From: SKW197 sp049970095
Lineage (GTDB): Archaea; Thermoplasmatota; Thermoplasmata; Lutacidiplasmatales; SKW197
Assembly (NCBI GenBank): GCA_049970095.1
Contig: JBMFNP010000008.1
Coordinates: forward strand, 1-40,320
Length of the DNA stretch: 40,320 nt
Direction: 5' to 3'
Part shown: positions 1-8,063 of the stretch, one piece after another
Layout of the letters: each line of letters starts with the position of its first letter
Numbering within the stretch: the first letter of the stretch is position 1
Translations under genes and position numbers: made by a program
The notes under the pieces: generated by a model
The model's input: the letters and a program-made list of their open reading frames with translations, nothing else
Databases searched by the model: none
What the model was told of the DNA's origin: nothing

Positions 1-158
1 ATGGCTGCCAGTTCCTCAAATGATGCCTTTTTCAAGTCATCCATTGTGCGATAACCCATTTCAAACAGCTTCTTTGCTTTTGAAAGCCCTAATCCTGGTA
101 TCTTCGTGAACTCTACCAGCGCCCTATTCATTTCCTCCATATCTTTTTCTTCAACCAT
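1..158 (-). CDS. Helix-hairpin-helix protein, N-terminal part only
   Basis: The gene runs off the left edge, leaving the first 52 codons. The visible protein starts MVEEKDMEEMNRALVEFTKI and continues with PGLGLSKAKKLFEMGYRTMD, a helix-hairpin-helix motif (PGLG hairpin, then a second helix) of the kind that contacts the DNA backbone in ligases, nucleases, topoisomerases and RecA/Rad51 proteins. The ATG at 158 is 5 bases after the DUF47 stop, so it is probably the last gene seen of the transporter operon. What enzyme, if any, follows the motif cannot be told from this fragment. Confidence 0.6.
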   Translation of the reverse strand, partial: MVEEKDMEEMNRALVEFTKIPGLGLSKAKKLFEMGYRTMDDLKKASFEELAA

Positions 159-163
159 AACAT

Positions 164-835
164 CTACACTTCTGCCACTATCAACATCCTTATCATATCG
201 CCTGTATCCTTGCAGTTATCCGCAGAGTTTTCCATACCATGTAAAATTTCCCTTAGGACTATTACTGTACGGGGATCTGTAACAATACGGAGCACATCCT
301 TCTTTGCGTTAAAATAGATATCATCAATTTTATGCTCAAGTTCCTCTACAATTTTCTCATGCTCTTTTACATCCTCTGGGTTTACAGCCAGCAACTCCAT
401 GCACTTTTGGAGGGCTTTTGTGCATTCCACAAGTTTCTCTCCCATGAGGATTAAGTGCTTCCAGATTTCATCAGGGCATTTCAGTTTCAGATCAATCAAA
501 ATTTCAAGATTCATTCCTGCTTCCTTTATCCAGTCAACCGCATAATCCTGATGCCTGATCATTCGCATTAAATATTCCCTTGCCCTTGGTTCCAGGTCAG
601 CAACTCCAACCTCATCTGCAATCAAATTTTCAATGTGGTCTGCATCCTTCTCAAATGTATTCATTGCATGCAATGCCTTTTTTCCCTCTTCATTCATCCC
701 ATGACTTGCATACTTTATTGCTTCCAGCAGTTCTATGGATGCGCTCACAAGTTTCCCTGCATGCTCCCCTGCTCTTTTTACAGCAATTGATTCATGTCTC
801 TTTCTAAACCATGCCATCAATCCTTTTTCCTGCAT
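164..835 (-). CDS. DUF47 family (PhoU-like) protein
   Basis: An all-helical protein of about 223 residues of the DUF47/TIGR00153 family, related to PhoU. Family members usually sit beside phosphate permeases and are thought to regulate them. Visible features are the N-terminal MAWFRKRHE segment, long amphipathic helices, the acidic FEKDADHIENLIADEV stretch (around residues 60-78) and a second acidic helix EELEHKIDDIYFNAKKDVLR, the two metal-binding-type helices of PhoU proteins. The reading frame opens at a GTG (844) overlapping the upstream stop, but GGTGAG lies 4 bases before the ATG at 835, so 835 is the better start; the ATG at 817 (MAWF) is also possible. Here the neighbour is an ABC importer rather than PiT or Pst, so the substrate need not be phosphate. 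Confidence 0.85.
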   Translation of the reverse strand: MQEKGLMAWFRKRHESIAVKRAGEHAGKLVSASIELLEAIKYASHGMNEEGKKALHAMNTFEKDADHIENLIADEVGVADLEPRAREYLMRMIRHQDYAVDWIKEAGMNLEILIDLKLKCPDEIWKHLILMGEKLVECTKALQKCMELLAVNPEDVKEHEKIVEELEHKIDDIYFNAKKDVLRIVTDPRTVIVLREILHGMENSADNCKDTGDMIRMLIVAEV

Positions 836-840
836 TTTTC

Positions 841-1926
841 TCACCTTCGTTTTTCTAATGAAATCGCAGAGGCAAACCCTTCCTCTGGAATTCTGTACAC
901 ACTAATTTTATCTTTCGGTAGATGAAGGCAAATCTTTTCTCCATTATTAAATTTTTCTGTCATGGTGTATGCAACCATTTTTATTTTTTCTCCGCAGTAA
1001 CTGAAGCGGTGCTCAAGATAAGAACCAAAAAATACTGTTTCTCTAAACTCCGCTTCCAGCCCCTTCTCCTTCACCCTCACATTTTCAGGGCGGATTGCAA
1101 GCACTACCTTTTCTCCCTGCAATTCCCTGTATTTTTCAGGCACCTCTATTTTATCCCCGCATTCAGTAATTGCATACACATTTTCTCCTTCCATTTGGAT
1201 TTTCCCAAAAATAAAATTCATTTCTCCAACAAAAAATGCTCCGAAAAGAGTTCTTGGATTTCTGTACACTTCCTGCGCTGTGCCATATTCCAGAATTTCA
1301 CCTGAGCGCATCACGCATACCTTATCTGCAACTGCCAGCGCCTCCTCCTGGTCATGAGTCACATGAATAACCGTTACTCCAAAATCTTTCATGAATTTCC
1401 GTAATTCCATACGCAATTTTTTTCTGACTCTAGCATCAAGTGCAGAAAGGGGTTCATCAAGGAGCATCAGTTTGTTTTGTGTGGCAAGTGCTCTTGCAAC
1501 TCCGCAGGACTGCTGGGTGCCTGTAGGAAGTTCTCTTGGATACTGGTTTAGAAATTTTTCAATTCCTAACATTACCGCAAATTCATTGATCAAGCGCCTT
1601 TGTTCTCTTTCCTCCAGATTACGTACTTTGAGTGGAAATGCAATGTTCTCCCCTGCTTTCATGTGTGGAAATAATGCAATATTCTGAAACACATATCCAA
1701 ATTTTCTCTCAGAGGTTGGGAGTTCCGTAACATCCTTTCCATTCAGGAATACTCTGCCAGATGTCGGCTTTTCAATTCCAGAGATCATTTTTATGAGCGT
1801 GGTTTTTCCACAACCAGATGGGCCCACAATTGCCACATATTCCCCTCTATCAACACTGAGATTTACATTATTAAGCGCAACCACATTTCCATACTTTTTA
1901 GTTAAATTCTCAACCCGAAGCATCAC
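841..1926 (-). CDS. ABC importer ATPase with degenerate signature motif
   Basis: A 361-residue importer ATPase of the PotA/FbpC/WtpC type: nucleotide-binding domain followed by a C-terminal TOBE-like regulatory region (from about residue 235). Walker A is GPSGCGKTT (about residues 35-43), the Q-loop is YVFQNIALFPHM, Walker B is LMLLDEP and the H-loop is VTHDQEEA. The ABC signature, normally LSGGQQQR, reads LPTGTQQS followed by CGVARALA, so the Ser, the second Gly and the Arg that contact ATP in the opposite subunit are missing. It overlaps the upstream ATPase by 4 bases (ATGA), so the two are translationally coupled and probably form a heterodimer under the fused permease, with one normal and one impaired ATP site. 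The gene is otherwise intact and is not a decaying pseudogene. Confidence 0.9.
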   Translation of the reverse strand: MMLRVENLTKKYGNVVALNNVNLSVDRGEYVAIVGPSGCGKTTLIKMISGIEKPTSGRVFLNGKDVTELPTSERKFGYVFQNIALFPHMKAGENIAFPLKVRNLEEREQRRLINEFAVMLGIEKFLNQYPRELPTGTQQSCGVARALATQNKLMLLDEPLSALDARVRKKLRMELRKFMKDFGVTVIHVTHDQEEALAVADKVCVMRSGEILEYGTAQEVYRNPRTLFGAFFVGEMNFIFGKIQMEGENVYAITECGDKIEVPEKYRELQGEKVVLAIRPENVRVKEKGLEAEFRETVFFGSYLEHRFSYCGEKIKMVAYTMTEKFNNGEKICLHLPKDKISVYRIPEEGFASAISLEKRR

Positions 1927-3008
1927 TCCACCTCCAGTTCATCAGTAATGTCCAGATGTTCTCCACTGAAACACAGGACATCTTCAGGCACAGCCCAGCA
2001 CATCTCCCCTTCTGAAACAGGCAGATTTTCAGTTCCAGGCAGTTTTATTAAAAACCGTTCGTGGGCAGTTACAAACTCAATTTCGTAGAATTTTCCAACC
2101 GCATAGATCTTTTCAACCTTTCCAAGAAATCCGTTTTGCTTTTGTTCTTTAGCAAGTTCAATATGCTCTGCACGGAAGCAAACCAGCACTCTTTCACCCT
2201 TTCTGAGGGTGTAATCTTTGGATACCACCAGCGTTCTTCCATGAGCATCTCGCAGTTTCATGGTTTTACCATCTTTCTCTTCCACAAAAAACACAAGGAA
2301 ATTGCCTCCCCCGATAAAGTTTGCAACGAAAGGTGTTGCGGGGCGCATGTAAATCTCTTCTGGTGTACCCTGCTGTATGATTTTACCTCTTCTGAGGACA
2401 AGGATTCTGTCTCCGATTTCCATTGCCTCCTCCTCATCATGTGTGACATGAAGCACAGTAATATTGAATTCCTCTGCAATTTTTTTCAGTTCACTTCTAA
2501 GCATGTTGCGCAGCTTTGCATCCAGTGCCCTTAATGGCTCATCAAAAAGCAATATATCAAAACCAGAAGCAAGTGCCCGTGCCAGTGCCACACGCTGCAT
2601 CATTCCTCCGCTCAGTTCATGTGGAAAAGCATTTTTTCTTCCCAGAAGGTTTGTCAACGCAAGATATTCCTCAGCAATTTTTTTTGTAGTTTCTATGTTC
2701 TTTCCTTGCACGATTCCAGGGAACATCACATTTTCAAGCACTGTCATGTGAGGAAAGAGTGCATAGCTCTGTGAAAGATAGGCAATTTTCCTTTCCTCCG
2801 CTTCAAGGCAATCTATCCTTCTTCCGTTCTTCCAGATTTCTCCTTTAGTAGGGTATTCAAGTCCTGCGATTATTCTGAGAAGTGTGGTTTTACCTGCTCC
2901 TGTTGGTCCAAGAATGACAACATACTCCCCATCTTTAACATTAAAGTTAATATTATCCAGAACTAACTTTTTCCCGAATTTCTTGCACACATTCCTTACC
3001 TCTAGCAT
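1923..3008 (-). CDS. ABC importer ATPase, canonical
   Basis: A 361-residue ATPase, the same length as its partner downstream. All motifs are canonical: Walker A GPTGAGKTT (about residues 34-42), Q-loop YLSQSYALFPHMTV, signature LSGGMMQRVALARALA, Walker B ILLFDEP, and H-loop VTHDEEEAME. The last ~130 residues form a TOBE-like domain, as in the CUT1/MOI/spermidine class of ATPases. Its ATG at 3008 lies inside the end of the permease gene (7-base overlap). The pair of ATPases probably arose by duplication and diverged. The substrate cannot be read from the ATPase; no binding protein is seen in this window. Confidence 0.92.
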   Translation of the reverse strand: MLEVRNVCKKFGKKLVLDNINFNVKDGEYVVILGPTGAGKTTLLRIIAGLEYPTKGEIWKNGRRIDCLEAEERKIAYLSQSYALFPHMTVLENVMFPGIVQGKNIETTKKIAEEYLALTNLLGRKNAFPHELSGGMMQRVALARALASGFDILLFDEPLRALDAKLRNMLRSELKKIAEEFNITVLHVTHDEEEAMEIGDRILVLRRGKIIQQGTPEEIYMRPATPFVANFIGGGNFLVFFVEEKDGKTMKLRDAHGRTLVVSKDYTLRKGERVLVCFRAEHIELAKEQKQNGFLGKVEKIYAVGKFYEIEFVTAHERFLIKLPGTENLPVSEGEMCWAVPEDVLCFSGEHLDITDELEVE

Positions 3009-4669
3009 TTTCTCTTGCCTCTCATTGTTGCTCTGATGATGAGAAGAACTATACCCGAGATTACTATCAGTATGAGGGAAGCAATTGCTGCAGAGAAATA
3101 GTCCCCTGCTTTGACAAGACCTACTATATACACAGGAATTGTGGTTATTGTGGTATTTGCAGGAAGCACTGCAATTGTTGCCCCTGTCTCATCAAGGCTT
3201 CTGGTAAAAATCATGATAACACCCGCAATTATGCTGGGCTTGAATATCGGAAACACGATTTTTCTGAACACACTCAGGGGTTTTGCACCCAGAGTTTTTG
3301 CAGCTTCCTCATAGTCTGGGGGTATCTGACGCATGGCTGCAGCAAATGTTCTTACCAGAAATGGAAAGGTAAAGGAAACATGTGCAAGCACAAGAATGAA
3401 AATGAGAATAATTTGGCTGTCGCCATGTATAAAGTTCTTCCAGAATAATCCAAGAGAGACACCTAGTGCAACTGTAGGCACAATTATTGGAATGTTTGCA
3501 AGCATATCCAGTATTTCTGCACTCTTTCTTTCTCTTGCTCTCGCGATATATATTGCAAGCGGGATTGCTGTTGCCAGACATATAAGAGTGGTGAGCGTAG
3601 CCACGAGTAGTGAGATTCCGAGGGATGTGAGCAATTTAGAATAATTAATGTGCCAGCCTGCACCCCACTCACCAGCAATAAATGCAAGAATAAACAATGA
3701 GGGAATCAGCACAATAAACAGAAATGCAATAACTCCTGAAACATCCCTGAGTGCTTCCATTTTTTTTGTGCTGAAGATTTTTTCAACTGCATAAGTTTTT
3801 TTGAACGGAAATTTGAGTTTTTCAGCAATAATTTTTACAACAACAAGTAGAAGTATGGACAGAACTATCAGAACCATGCTTATGAACCCAAGGGCTTCGT
3901 TCAGATATGGATAAGATGCATTTTTCAGTGTGGCTATCAATGCAGGGCCTGTGAGTATGGCATCTGTGCCTGCTGTCATATAATCTACATTTGTTACCAT
4001 TGAAAGGGCTAGAAATGTTGCCCCAGTTTCACTCAAACTTCTTGCGAGGCAGAGTACTATGCCTGTAATCAGTGCGGCTTTCATCATAGGAAGTGTGATT
4101 GCTCTTGCAATTGTGAATCTTTTTGCGCCAAAGCATTCTCCCGCAAATTCATAGGTTAAATCCACTTCTTCAATGCCTGCTTTCATTGAACGAACCATGT
4201 ACGGAAGTGTGAATGCTGTGTGAAGAAAGATTATTATCAGAAAGGGAGAAGAGATAATTGCAAGTGCGCCAGTGCGTGTGATTTCCGTTGTAAGCTCCTT
4301 TGCCCAAAACAGTGTGGTGCTGAATCCCAGTGCGGCAGTAGGCATAACCAGTGGAAGGTCAATAAGAGTATCCAGAAGGGTCTTTCCTCTAAATTCTTTT
4401 CTTGCTAAAAACCATGCCAGTGGAAGCCCTAACAATATATCCAGCATTACTACAACTAATGCAACAGCAAGTGAAATGCACAGGCTCCGCCAGAACATAT
4501 CCATAAGTTTGCTGTCTGTGAGGATGTGTGTGCGCACTGCGTCCCAGTTAGTAAATACATATACGAAGGAATAAAGTACTGGGAGAAGCACAAAAATCAG
4601 GAAAAAGAGGATGATCCAAGCATACCAGAAAGTTTTCAGGTGTCCTAAATTGATTCTTGGAATAGCCAT
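3002..4669 (-). CDS. ABC importer permease, two fused membrane domains
   Basis: A 555-residue membrane protein with about 12 hydrophobic segments made of two homologous BPD-type permease halves (about residues 1-290 and 310-555), the FbpB/ThiP arrangement. Each half has a cytoplasmic EAA coupling loop: EFAGECFGAKRFTIARAITL in the first and EEAAKTLGAKPLSVFRKIVF in the second, each followed by an S-L-(S/D)-E-T-G-A signature. This points to the iron(III)/thiamine/sulfate/molybdate-tungstate group of importers; which ion or compound is not decidable here. It is first in its operon; a TATA box centred 26 bases before the ATG indicates a leaderless mRNA. A periplasmic-type binding protein gene is missing from the operon. 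Confidence 0.9.
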   Translation of the reverse strand: MAIPRINLGHLKTFWYAWIILFFLIFVLLPVLYSFVYVFTNWDAVRTHILTDSKLMDMFWRSLCISLAVALVVVMLDILLGLPLAWFLARKEFRGKTLLDTLIDLPLVMPTAALGFSTTLFWAKELTTEITRTGALAIISSPFLIIIFLHTAFTLPYMVRSMKAGIEEVDLTYEFAGECFGAKRFTIARAITLPMMKAALITGIVLCLARSLSETGATFLALSMVTNVDYMTAGTDAILTGPALIATLKNASYPYLNEALGFISMVLIVLSILLLVVVKIIAEKLKFPFKKTYAVEKIFSTKKMEALRDVSGVIAFLFIVLIPSLFILAFIAGEWGAGWHINYSKLLTSLGISLLVATLTTLICLATAIPLAIYIARARERKSAEILDMLANIPIIVPTVALGVSLGLFWKNFIHGDSQIILIFILVLAHVSFTFPFLVRTFAAAMRQIPPDYEEAAKTLGAKPLSVFRKIVFPIFKPSIIAGVIMIFTRSLDETGATIAVLPANTTITTIPVYIVGLVKAGDYFSAAIASLILIVISGIVLLIIRATMRGKRKC

Positions 4670-4690
4670 CTAAACCCTAATTCCTTTTTG

Positions 4691-4700
4691 TATTTAAAAG
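4691..4700 (-). promoter_or_regulatory. TATA box of the ABC importer operon
   Basis: On the minus strand the sequence is CTTTTAAATA. Its centre is 26 bases upstream of the permease ATG at 4669, the spacing expected for an archaeal promoter whose transcript begins at or next to the start codon. Confidence 0.65.
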
Positions 4701-4760
4701 TTGAGGGAAAAACAGTTATAGATAGGAATATTTTTCTACATCCCTCATGGGTAAGCAAAG

Positions 4761-4770
4761 TTTATATATA
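4761..4770 (+). promoter_or_regulatory. TATA box of the small gene at 4799
   Basis: TTTATATATA is a strong archaeal TATA box. Transcription would start about 4790-4793, a few bases before the ATG at 4799. It is divergent from the transporter promoter, about 60 bases away. Confidence 0.65.
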
Positions 4771-4798
4771 GTGAATCTCTTCACAATAACAGGTAAGG

Positions 4799-5119
4799 AT
4801 GCCCGGGAAGCCAGCAAAAAAAGTTCAGGATGTTTCATTTAATGTGATTTTCTCCACATTTGAGCCAGTCCTCAGCATCTTCCACAGAGAAGGTGAATTG
4901 TTTCTCTCATATTCCAGTATTTTAATTTCTGATGCAGCGTCCGAAAACTGGGTCGAGGTTCCATTCAAGGAAATCAGTTCAATTGATGTGGAAGATGTGG
5001 AAAAAGAGCCAAAACTGAATTTCAGATTTAGTGATGGGACGCTGGAGGTAAAAGGAAAAGACAGTGCTTCAGTTCTAGCACTGCGGCATTTCCTCCTCCC
5101 CCTCATCTCTCATCCTTGA
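4799..5119 (+). CDS. Small hypothetical protein, possibly PH/CheF-N-like
   Basis: A 106-residue protein with its own strong TATA box and a short leader. The predicted pattern is mostly beta strands followed by a C-terminal helix: a strand pair (GELFLSYSSILISDAASENW), a strand with VPFKEISSIDVEDVEKE, then LNFRFSDGTLEVKGKDS and a helix LALRHFLLPLIS. This order resembles PH-like/GRAM folds and the first domain of archaeal CheF proteins, but no residue signature proves it and no chemotaxis gene is near. The antisense frame over the same bases is also open (93 codons) but has no promoter. Its stop lies 17 bases inside the 3' end of the convergent TraB-like gene. Confidence 0.6.
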   Translation: MPGKPAKKVQDVSFNVIFSTFEPVLSIFHREGELFLSYSSILISDAASENWVEVPFKEISSIDVEDVEKEPKLNFRFSDGTLEVKGKDSASVLALRHFLLPLISHP

Positions 5120-5735
5120 TAGGTTTTTTGAAGAGAATTTTAAACACATTTTCTGCCCTTGCAATCTCAATCACAGCCAGCATCCTAAATTGAGAAAGAA
5201 TTTCAACCAGTTTTTCAGCCATATGCCGCTCACGCGCATTCTCTACCATTCTGAAACCTGCAATTTTATTGACAGCGGCGTCCCATTGAATTTCAAACTC
5301 TTCTGGCGTTTCCGCCTTAAATTTCTTCTTTCTCAGTCTCTTTACCCTGAAACTCTGGCGTATCAGGTCACCGGTATGTACATTTTTGCAGTAGATGTCT
5401 GTGAACTCATTTTCAGGTATGTCCAATGCATGGAGTTTGATTTCATTTAAGAGGCAGTAGGAAACACAGGTTTCAAATGCGGGCGGAGGAAAACCTACAT
5501 CACCAAAAACTGCGAGTTTTTCAGCATAGATTTCTTCTATGTTTGAGAGGGGCGGAAGCTCAAATCCAGATTTTATATATGTTTTTAGCCCCTCAAGTTC
5601 TTCCCCGGAAATTCCAATGCCTACTACCTCTGGCTTGAATTCCCGAAAGTAATCCTCAACTGAGCGTGATTCAGAAACCAATCCTTTCACAATTCCAAGA
5701 ATATGTGCATTCTCTGTAATTTTGAAAATCTTCAT
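5103..5735 (-). CDS. TraB/PrgY-like protein, divergent
   Basis: A soluble 210-residue protein. The layout recalls the TraB/PrgY (Tiki/EreA) superfamily: an opening strand HILGIVKGLVSESRSVEDYF, a strand FKPEVVGIGISGEELEGLK where the family has its PD-VxxEL segment, and a closing block ENARERHMAEKL, which matches the conserved R-x-x-x-M-A block near the end of the TraB domain. The catalytic-type Glu and His of typical members are not obvious, so activity is uncertain. The ATG directly follows the stop of the HTH regulator upstream (no gap), so the two genes form an operon. An alternative is a lineage-specific protein with a chance likeness. Confidence 0.5.
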   Translation of the reverse strand: MKIFKITENAHILGIVKGLVSESRSVEDYFREFKPEVVGIGISGEELEGLKTYIKSGFELPPLSNIEEIYAEKLAVFGDVGFPPPAFETCVSYCLLNEIKLHALDIPENEFTDIYCKNVHTGDLIRQSFRVKRLRKKKFKAETPEEFEIQWDAAVNKIAGFRMVENARERHMAEKLVEILSQFRMLAVIEIARAENVFKILFKKPIKDER

Positions 5736-6677
5736 CTATTCTTCATCCCATTCCATTACTGTTCTTAAAATTTTTTCCCTATCATCTATCTTAGAGAGGT
5801 CCTCTGTATCCAGAACAGGAATTCCCCTTAGAGTGGTTTTTTTGTGTTTCACAAAAACTACGGATTTCTTGCCAGTAACTTTAACAATGCTACGAATTGC
5901 ATCCAGATCACCTTCAATCTTTTCAAATCTGTCAATCCAGGTTAGAAACATGAATTCTTTGTGACGGGTGATTGCATCAAACGGACAGTTTCTGAGATGC
6001 ATCACTTCACATCCAATTTTCCGCAGATGCATGAGCACCTTTTTCTTCAGTTCATCTGTAAGAAGTACATCTTCATTCGGGTTTATACTTACCTCATAAG
6101 TTTCCGGGCGGGTGATATCTATTGGCTTAATAAGCTCTGTGCCAAAAATTTCTTCAAGGGAGAGTGCAACCTCTATTGTAGCATTCATGCTCTCTTCATA
6201 GAGCTGTACAGATTTTCTGGAAACACCTAGGGTTTCTGCAAGGGATCCGAGTGAATAACCTGCAACTTCCCTGAGTGTGCGGAGTTTTTCAGCGTCAATT
6301 TTCACATAGAGCCCGCCTGGTGCAGAAAACACATAGGGTGGAATTCCCTCCAGAAAATAATCTTTGAGCGTCTCCTGAGAGATAATAGGGATTTTGAATC
6401 TGGAATAGACCACGCCCTGTTCTAATTTTCCTCCGCCATAGTGGCTCCCGATCACAAGTGGCGTACCAGAAAGCAGATTTCCAAGCAGTTTCATGGTTTC
6501 TGCGTCTTTTTTGTCAAGGGCATCAATATTTTCCAGAACTTTAATTATAAGAAGTATCCTGTCTCTCCTCGCAATGAGGTCAATTGTGGCCCTGCGCATT
6601 CTGACACTCATGCTGATATAGAAACCAGATCTTGATAGAATTTCACGCGTACTCTTTTCTATGATTTCCTTTTTCAT
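5736..6677 (-). CDS. Archaeal HTH (XRE/Cro-type) transcriptional regulator
   Basis: A 313-residue protein of the conserved archaeal putative HTH-type transcriptional regulator family (MJ0621-like). The first ~120 residues look like a nuclease-like/Rossmann-type fold (ATIDLIARRDRILLIIKVL), followed by an XRE/Cro helix-turn-helix at about residues 130-163 (LRTLREVAGYSLGSLAETLG, then VSRKSVQLYEE) and a C-terminal alpha/beta domain (KKSVVFVKHK). The frame opens at a TTG at 6680, but the ATG at 6677 fits a TATA box centred about 28 bases upstream, giving a leaderless mRNA. It is probably a DNA-binding regulator; its targets are unknown. It is first in a two-gene operon with the TraB-like gene. Confidence 0.82.
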   Translation of the reverse strand: MKKEIIEKSTREILSRSGFYISMSVRMRRATIDLIARRDRILLIIKVLENIDALDKKDAETMKLLGNLLSGTPLVIGSHYGGGKLEQGVVYSRFKIPIISQETLKDYFLEGIPPYVFSAPGGLYVKIDAEKLRTLREVAGYSLGSLAETLGVSRKSVQLYEESMNATIEVALSLEEIFGTELIKPIDITRPETYEVSINPNEDVLLTDELKKKVLMHLRKIGCEVMHLRNCPFDAITRHKEFMFLTWIDRFEKIEGDLDAIRSIVKVTGKKSVVFVKHKKTTLRGIPVLDTEDLSKIDDREKILRTVMEWDEE

Positions 6678-6700
6678 CAATAATAATATGCATGGCTCCT

Positions 6701-6710
6701 ATTTAAATAT
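6701..6710 (-). promoter_or_regulatory. TATA box of the HTH regulator operon
   Basis: ATATTTAAAT on the minus strand, centred about 28 bases upstream of the ATG at 6677. It lies in the 42-base gap between this gene and the rlmE stop. Confidence 0.6.
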
Positions 6711-6719
6711 GACTGTATT

Positions 6720-7337
6720 TCAGGACTGGAAACCCTTACATATCACATAGATTTCGGAACTGCTTTTTCTACTCGCCTCTGATTTATAACCTTTCACAAA
6801 ACAAAATTTCTTCTCAAGTTTGCTCAGGAGCTCATTGTATAGGTCTCCCTGAAACACCTTTGCCACAAAATTTCCATCAGGAACAAGCATCGTAGATGCA
6901 AACTCAAAGGCACTTGTAACAAGTTCAACAGAGCGTGCATGGTCTGTGGAGTAATTTCCACTGATGTTTGGTGACATATCTGAAAGCACCACATCCACAT
7001 TTTCCCTGTTTGCATTCTCAAAAATTGCTTTCCTAATGCGTTCCTTTATTTCTATTTTCAAAAAGTTCCCACGGATAAAGAACACTCCTTCAATTGGTTC
7101 TATTTCCTCTAAGTCCACACCAAACACTTTACCACTAGCACCCACAAGTTCCCTTGCAACCTGAAGCCACCCGCCTGGTGCACATCCAAGGTCAATCACA
7201 ACATCTCCGTTTTTTATTATTCTGTATTTGTTCTGAATATATAGCAACTTGTATGCTGCCCTGCTCCTGTAATTTTCCTTCTTTGCCATTCTGTAGTAAT
7301 AATCCTTTCTTCGCTCGCGCAACCATTTTCTGGTCAT
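6720..7337 (-). CDS. rlmE: rRNA 2'-O-ribose methyltransferase RlmE (FtsJ/RrmJ)
   Basis: A 205-residue methyltransferase of the FtsJ/RrmJ family, which methylates a 2'-OH in the A loop of the large rRNA. The AdoMet motif VIDLGCAPGGWLQVA is at about residues 47-61. The K-D-K-E catalytic tetrad is complete: K30 (RAAYKL), D120 (VVLSDMSPN), K160 (FVAKVFQG) and E195 (SSSEIYV). Length matches the family. It is 11 bases downstream of the double-thioredoxin gene and probably cotranscribed with it. Confidence 0.93.
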   Translation of the reverse strand: MTRKWLRERRKDYYYRMAKKENYRSRAAYKLLYIQNKYRIIKNGDVVIDLGCAPGGWLQVARELVGASGKVFGVDLEEIEPIEGVFFIRGNFLKIEIKERIRKAIFENANRENVDVVLSDMSPNISGNYSTDHARSVELVTSAFEFASTMLVPDGNFVAKVFQGDLYNELLSKLEKKFCFVKGYKSEASRKSSSEIYVICKGFQS

Positions 7338-7348
7338 TGCTGTAAAAA

Positions 7349-7996
7349 TTAGATATTTTTACCTATTGCCAGCAATACATGCTCTGCAAAATGCTCCTCT
7401 GGTAGCGCACCCTCAAATTCCACATCGTTGTTGATAACAACCTTGGGCACACTGAATACTCCATATTTCTCAGCTAGGTCTGGAAATTCGCTTGCCTCAA
7501 TCATCTCTGCACTGATCTTGGGATTCTCGAAAGCAAATTTGTGGGCAATGCGCACTGCTGCAGGGCAGTATGGACAGGTGGGAGTTACGAAAACCATTAT
7601 GTGTACATCCCTGTCTACATTTTTCAGGAGTGCACGTGTTTTCTCATGCAATTCAGGCTTCTCATATGAGATTTCTACGATGTCTTCCACAAGCGTTGTG
7701 AATTCATAGCCTGCAGGTATTCCGAAAAACTTTGCCCGCTTTTCTCCTGCCTCCAGAACTATTGCGGGGGCTTTATCCACACCGTATTTTTCTGCCACAT
7801 CTCTGTTTTTTGTGAGATCGTATGTTTCCAAGCTTATCTTATTTCCCAAATCCTTCAACTCATTCACAATCTCCAGTGTTTCCTTGCAGTAATCACAGTT
7901 TTCTTCGCTTGTAAATACAAGAATTTTTACATTGTTCCTCATTTTCTCAAATTCCAGTTTTATCGTGTCCTTATCTGCGTCTCTGATCAACGCCAT
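7349..7996 (-). CDS. Protein disulfide oxidoreductase (two thioredoxin/glutaredoxin folds)
   Basis: A 215-residue protein of the archaeal PDO/glutaredoxin-like family, which makes, breaks and shuffles disulfides in the cytosol. It has two thioredoxin units. The first has active site CDYC (C34, C37) and a cis-Pro site KAPAIV; the second has CPYC (C141, C144) and cis-Pro SVPKVV. The frame is open to 8050, but the ATG at 7996 has GGTGA at ideal spacing (5 bases) and the extra residues look unlike a thioredoxin start, so 7996 is chosen. It leads a short operon with rlmE and is divergent from the RNase H-fold gene. Confidence 0.92.
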   Translation of the reverse strand: MALIRDADKDTIKLEFEKMRNNVKILVFTSEENCDYCKETLEIVNELKDLGNKISLETYDLTKNRDVAEKYGVDKAPAIVLEAGEKRAKFFGIPAGYEFTTLVEDIVEISYEKPELHEKTRALLKNVDRDVHIMVFVTPTCPYCPAAVRIAHKFAFENPKISAEMIEASEFPDLAEKYGVFSVPKVVINNDVEFEGALPEEHFAEHVLLAIGKNI

Positions 7997-8030
7997 TTTA
8001 TTCACCGTATTGGGATATGAGCATCGGTTA

Positions 8031-8038
8031 TTTAATAT
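8031..8038 (+). promoter_or_regulatory. TATA box of the RNase H-fold gene
   Basis: TTTAATAT centred about 29 bases before the ATG at 8064, so transcription should begin about 8058-8061. This favours 8064 over the upstream ATG at 8052 as the start codon. Confidence 0.5.
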
Positions 8039-8063
8039 TTTAGAAAGCATTATGATAAAGCAG

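Noticed and set aside
841..4669. Phosphate importer (PstABC) suggested by the DUF47 neighbour
   Set aside because: The permease is a single fused protein with SLSETGA-type motifs and there are two TOBE-containing ATPases; PstA/PstB features are not seen.
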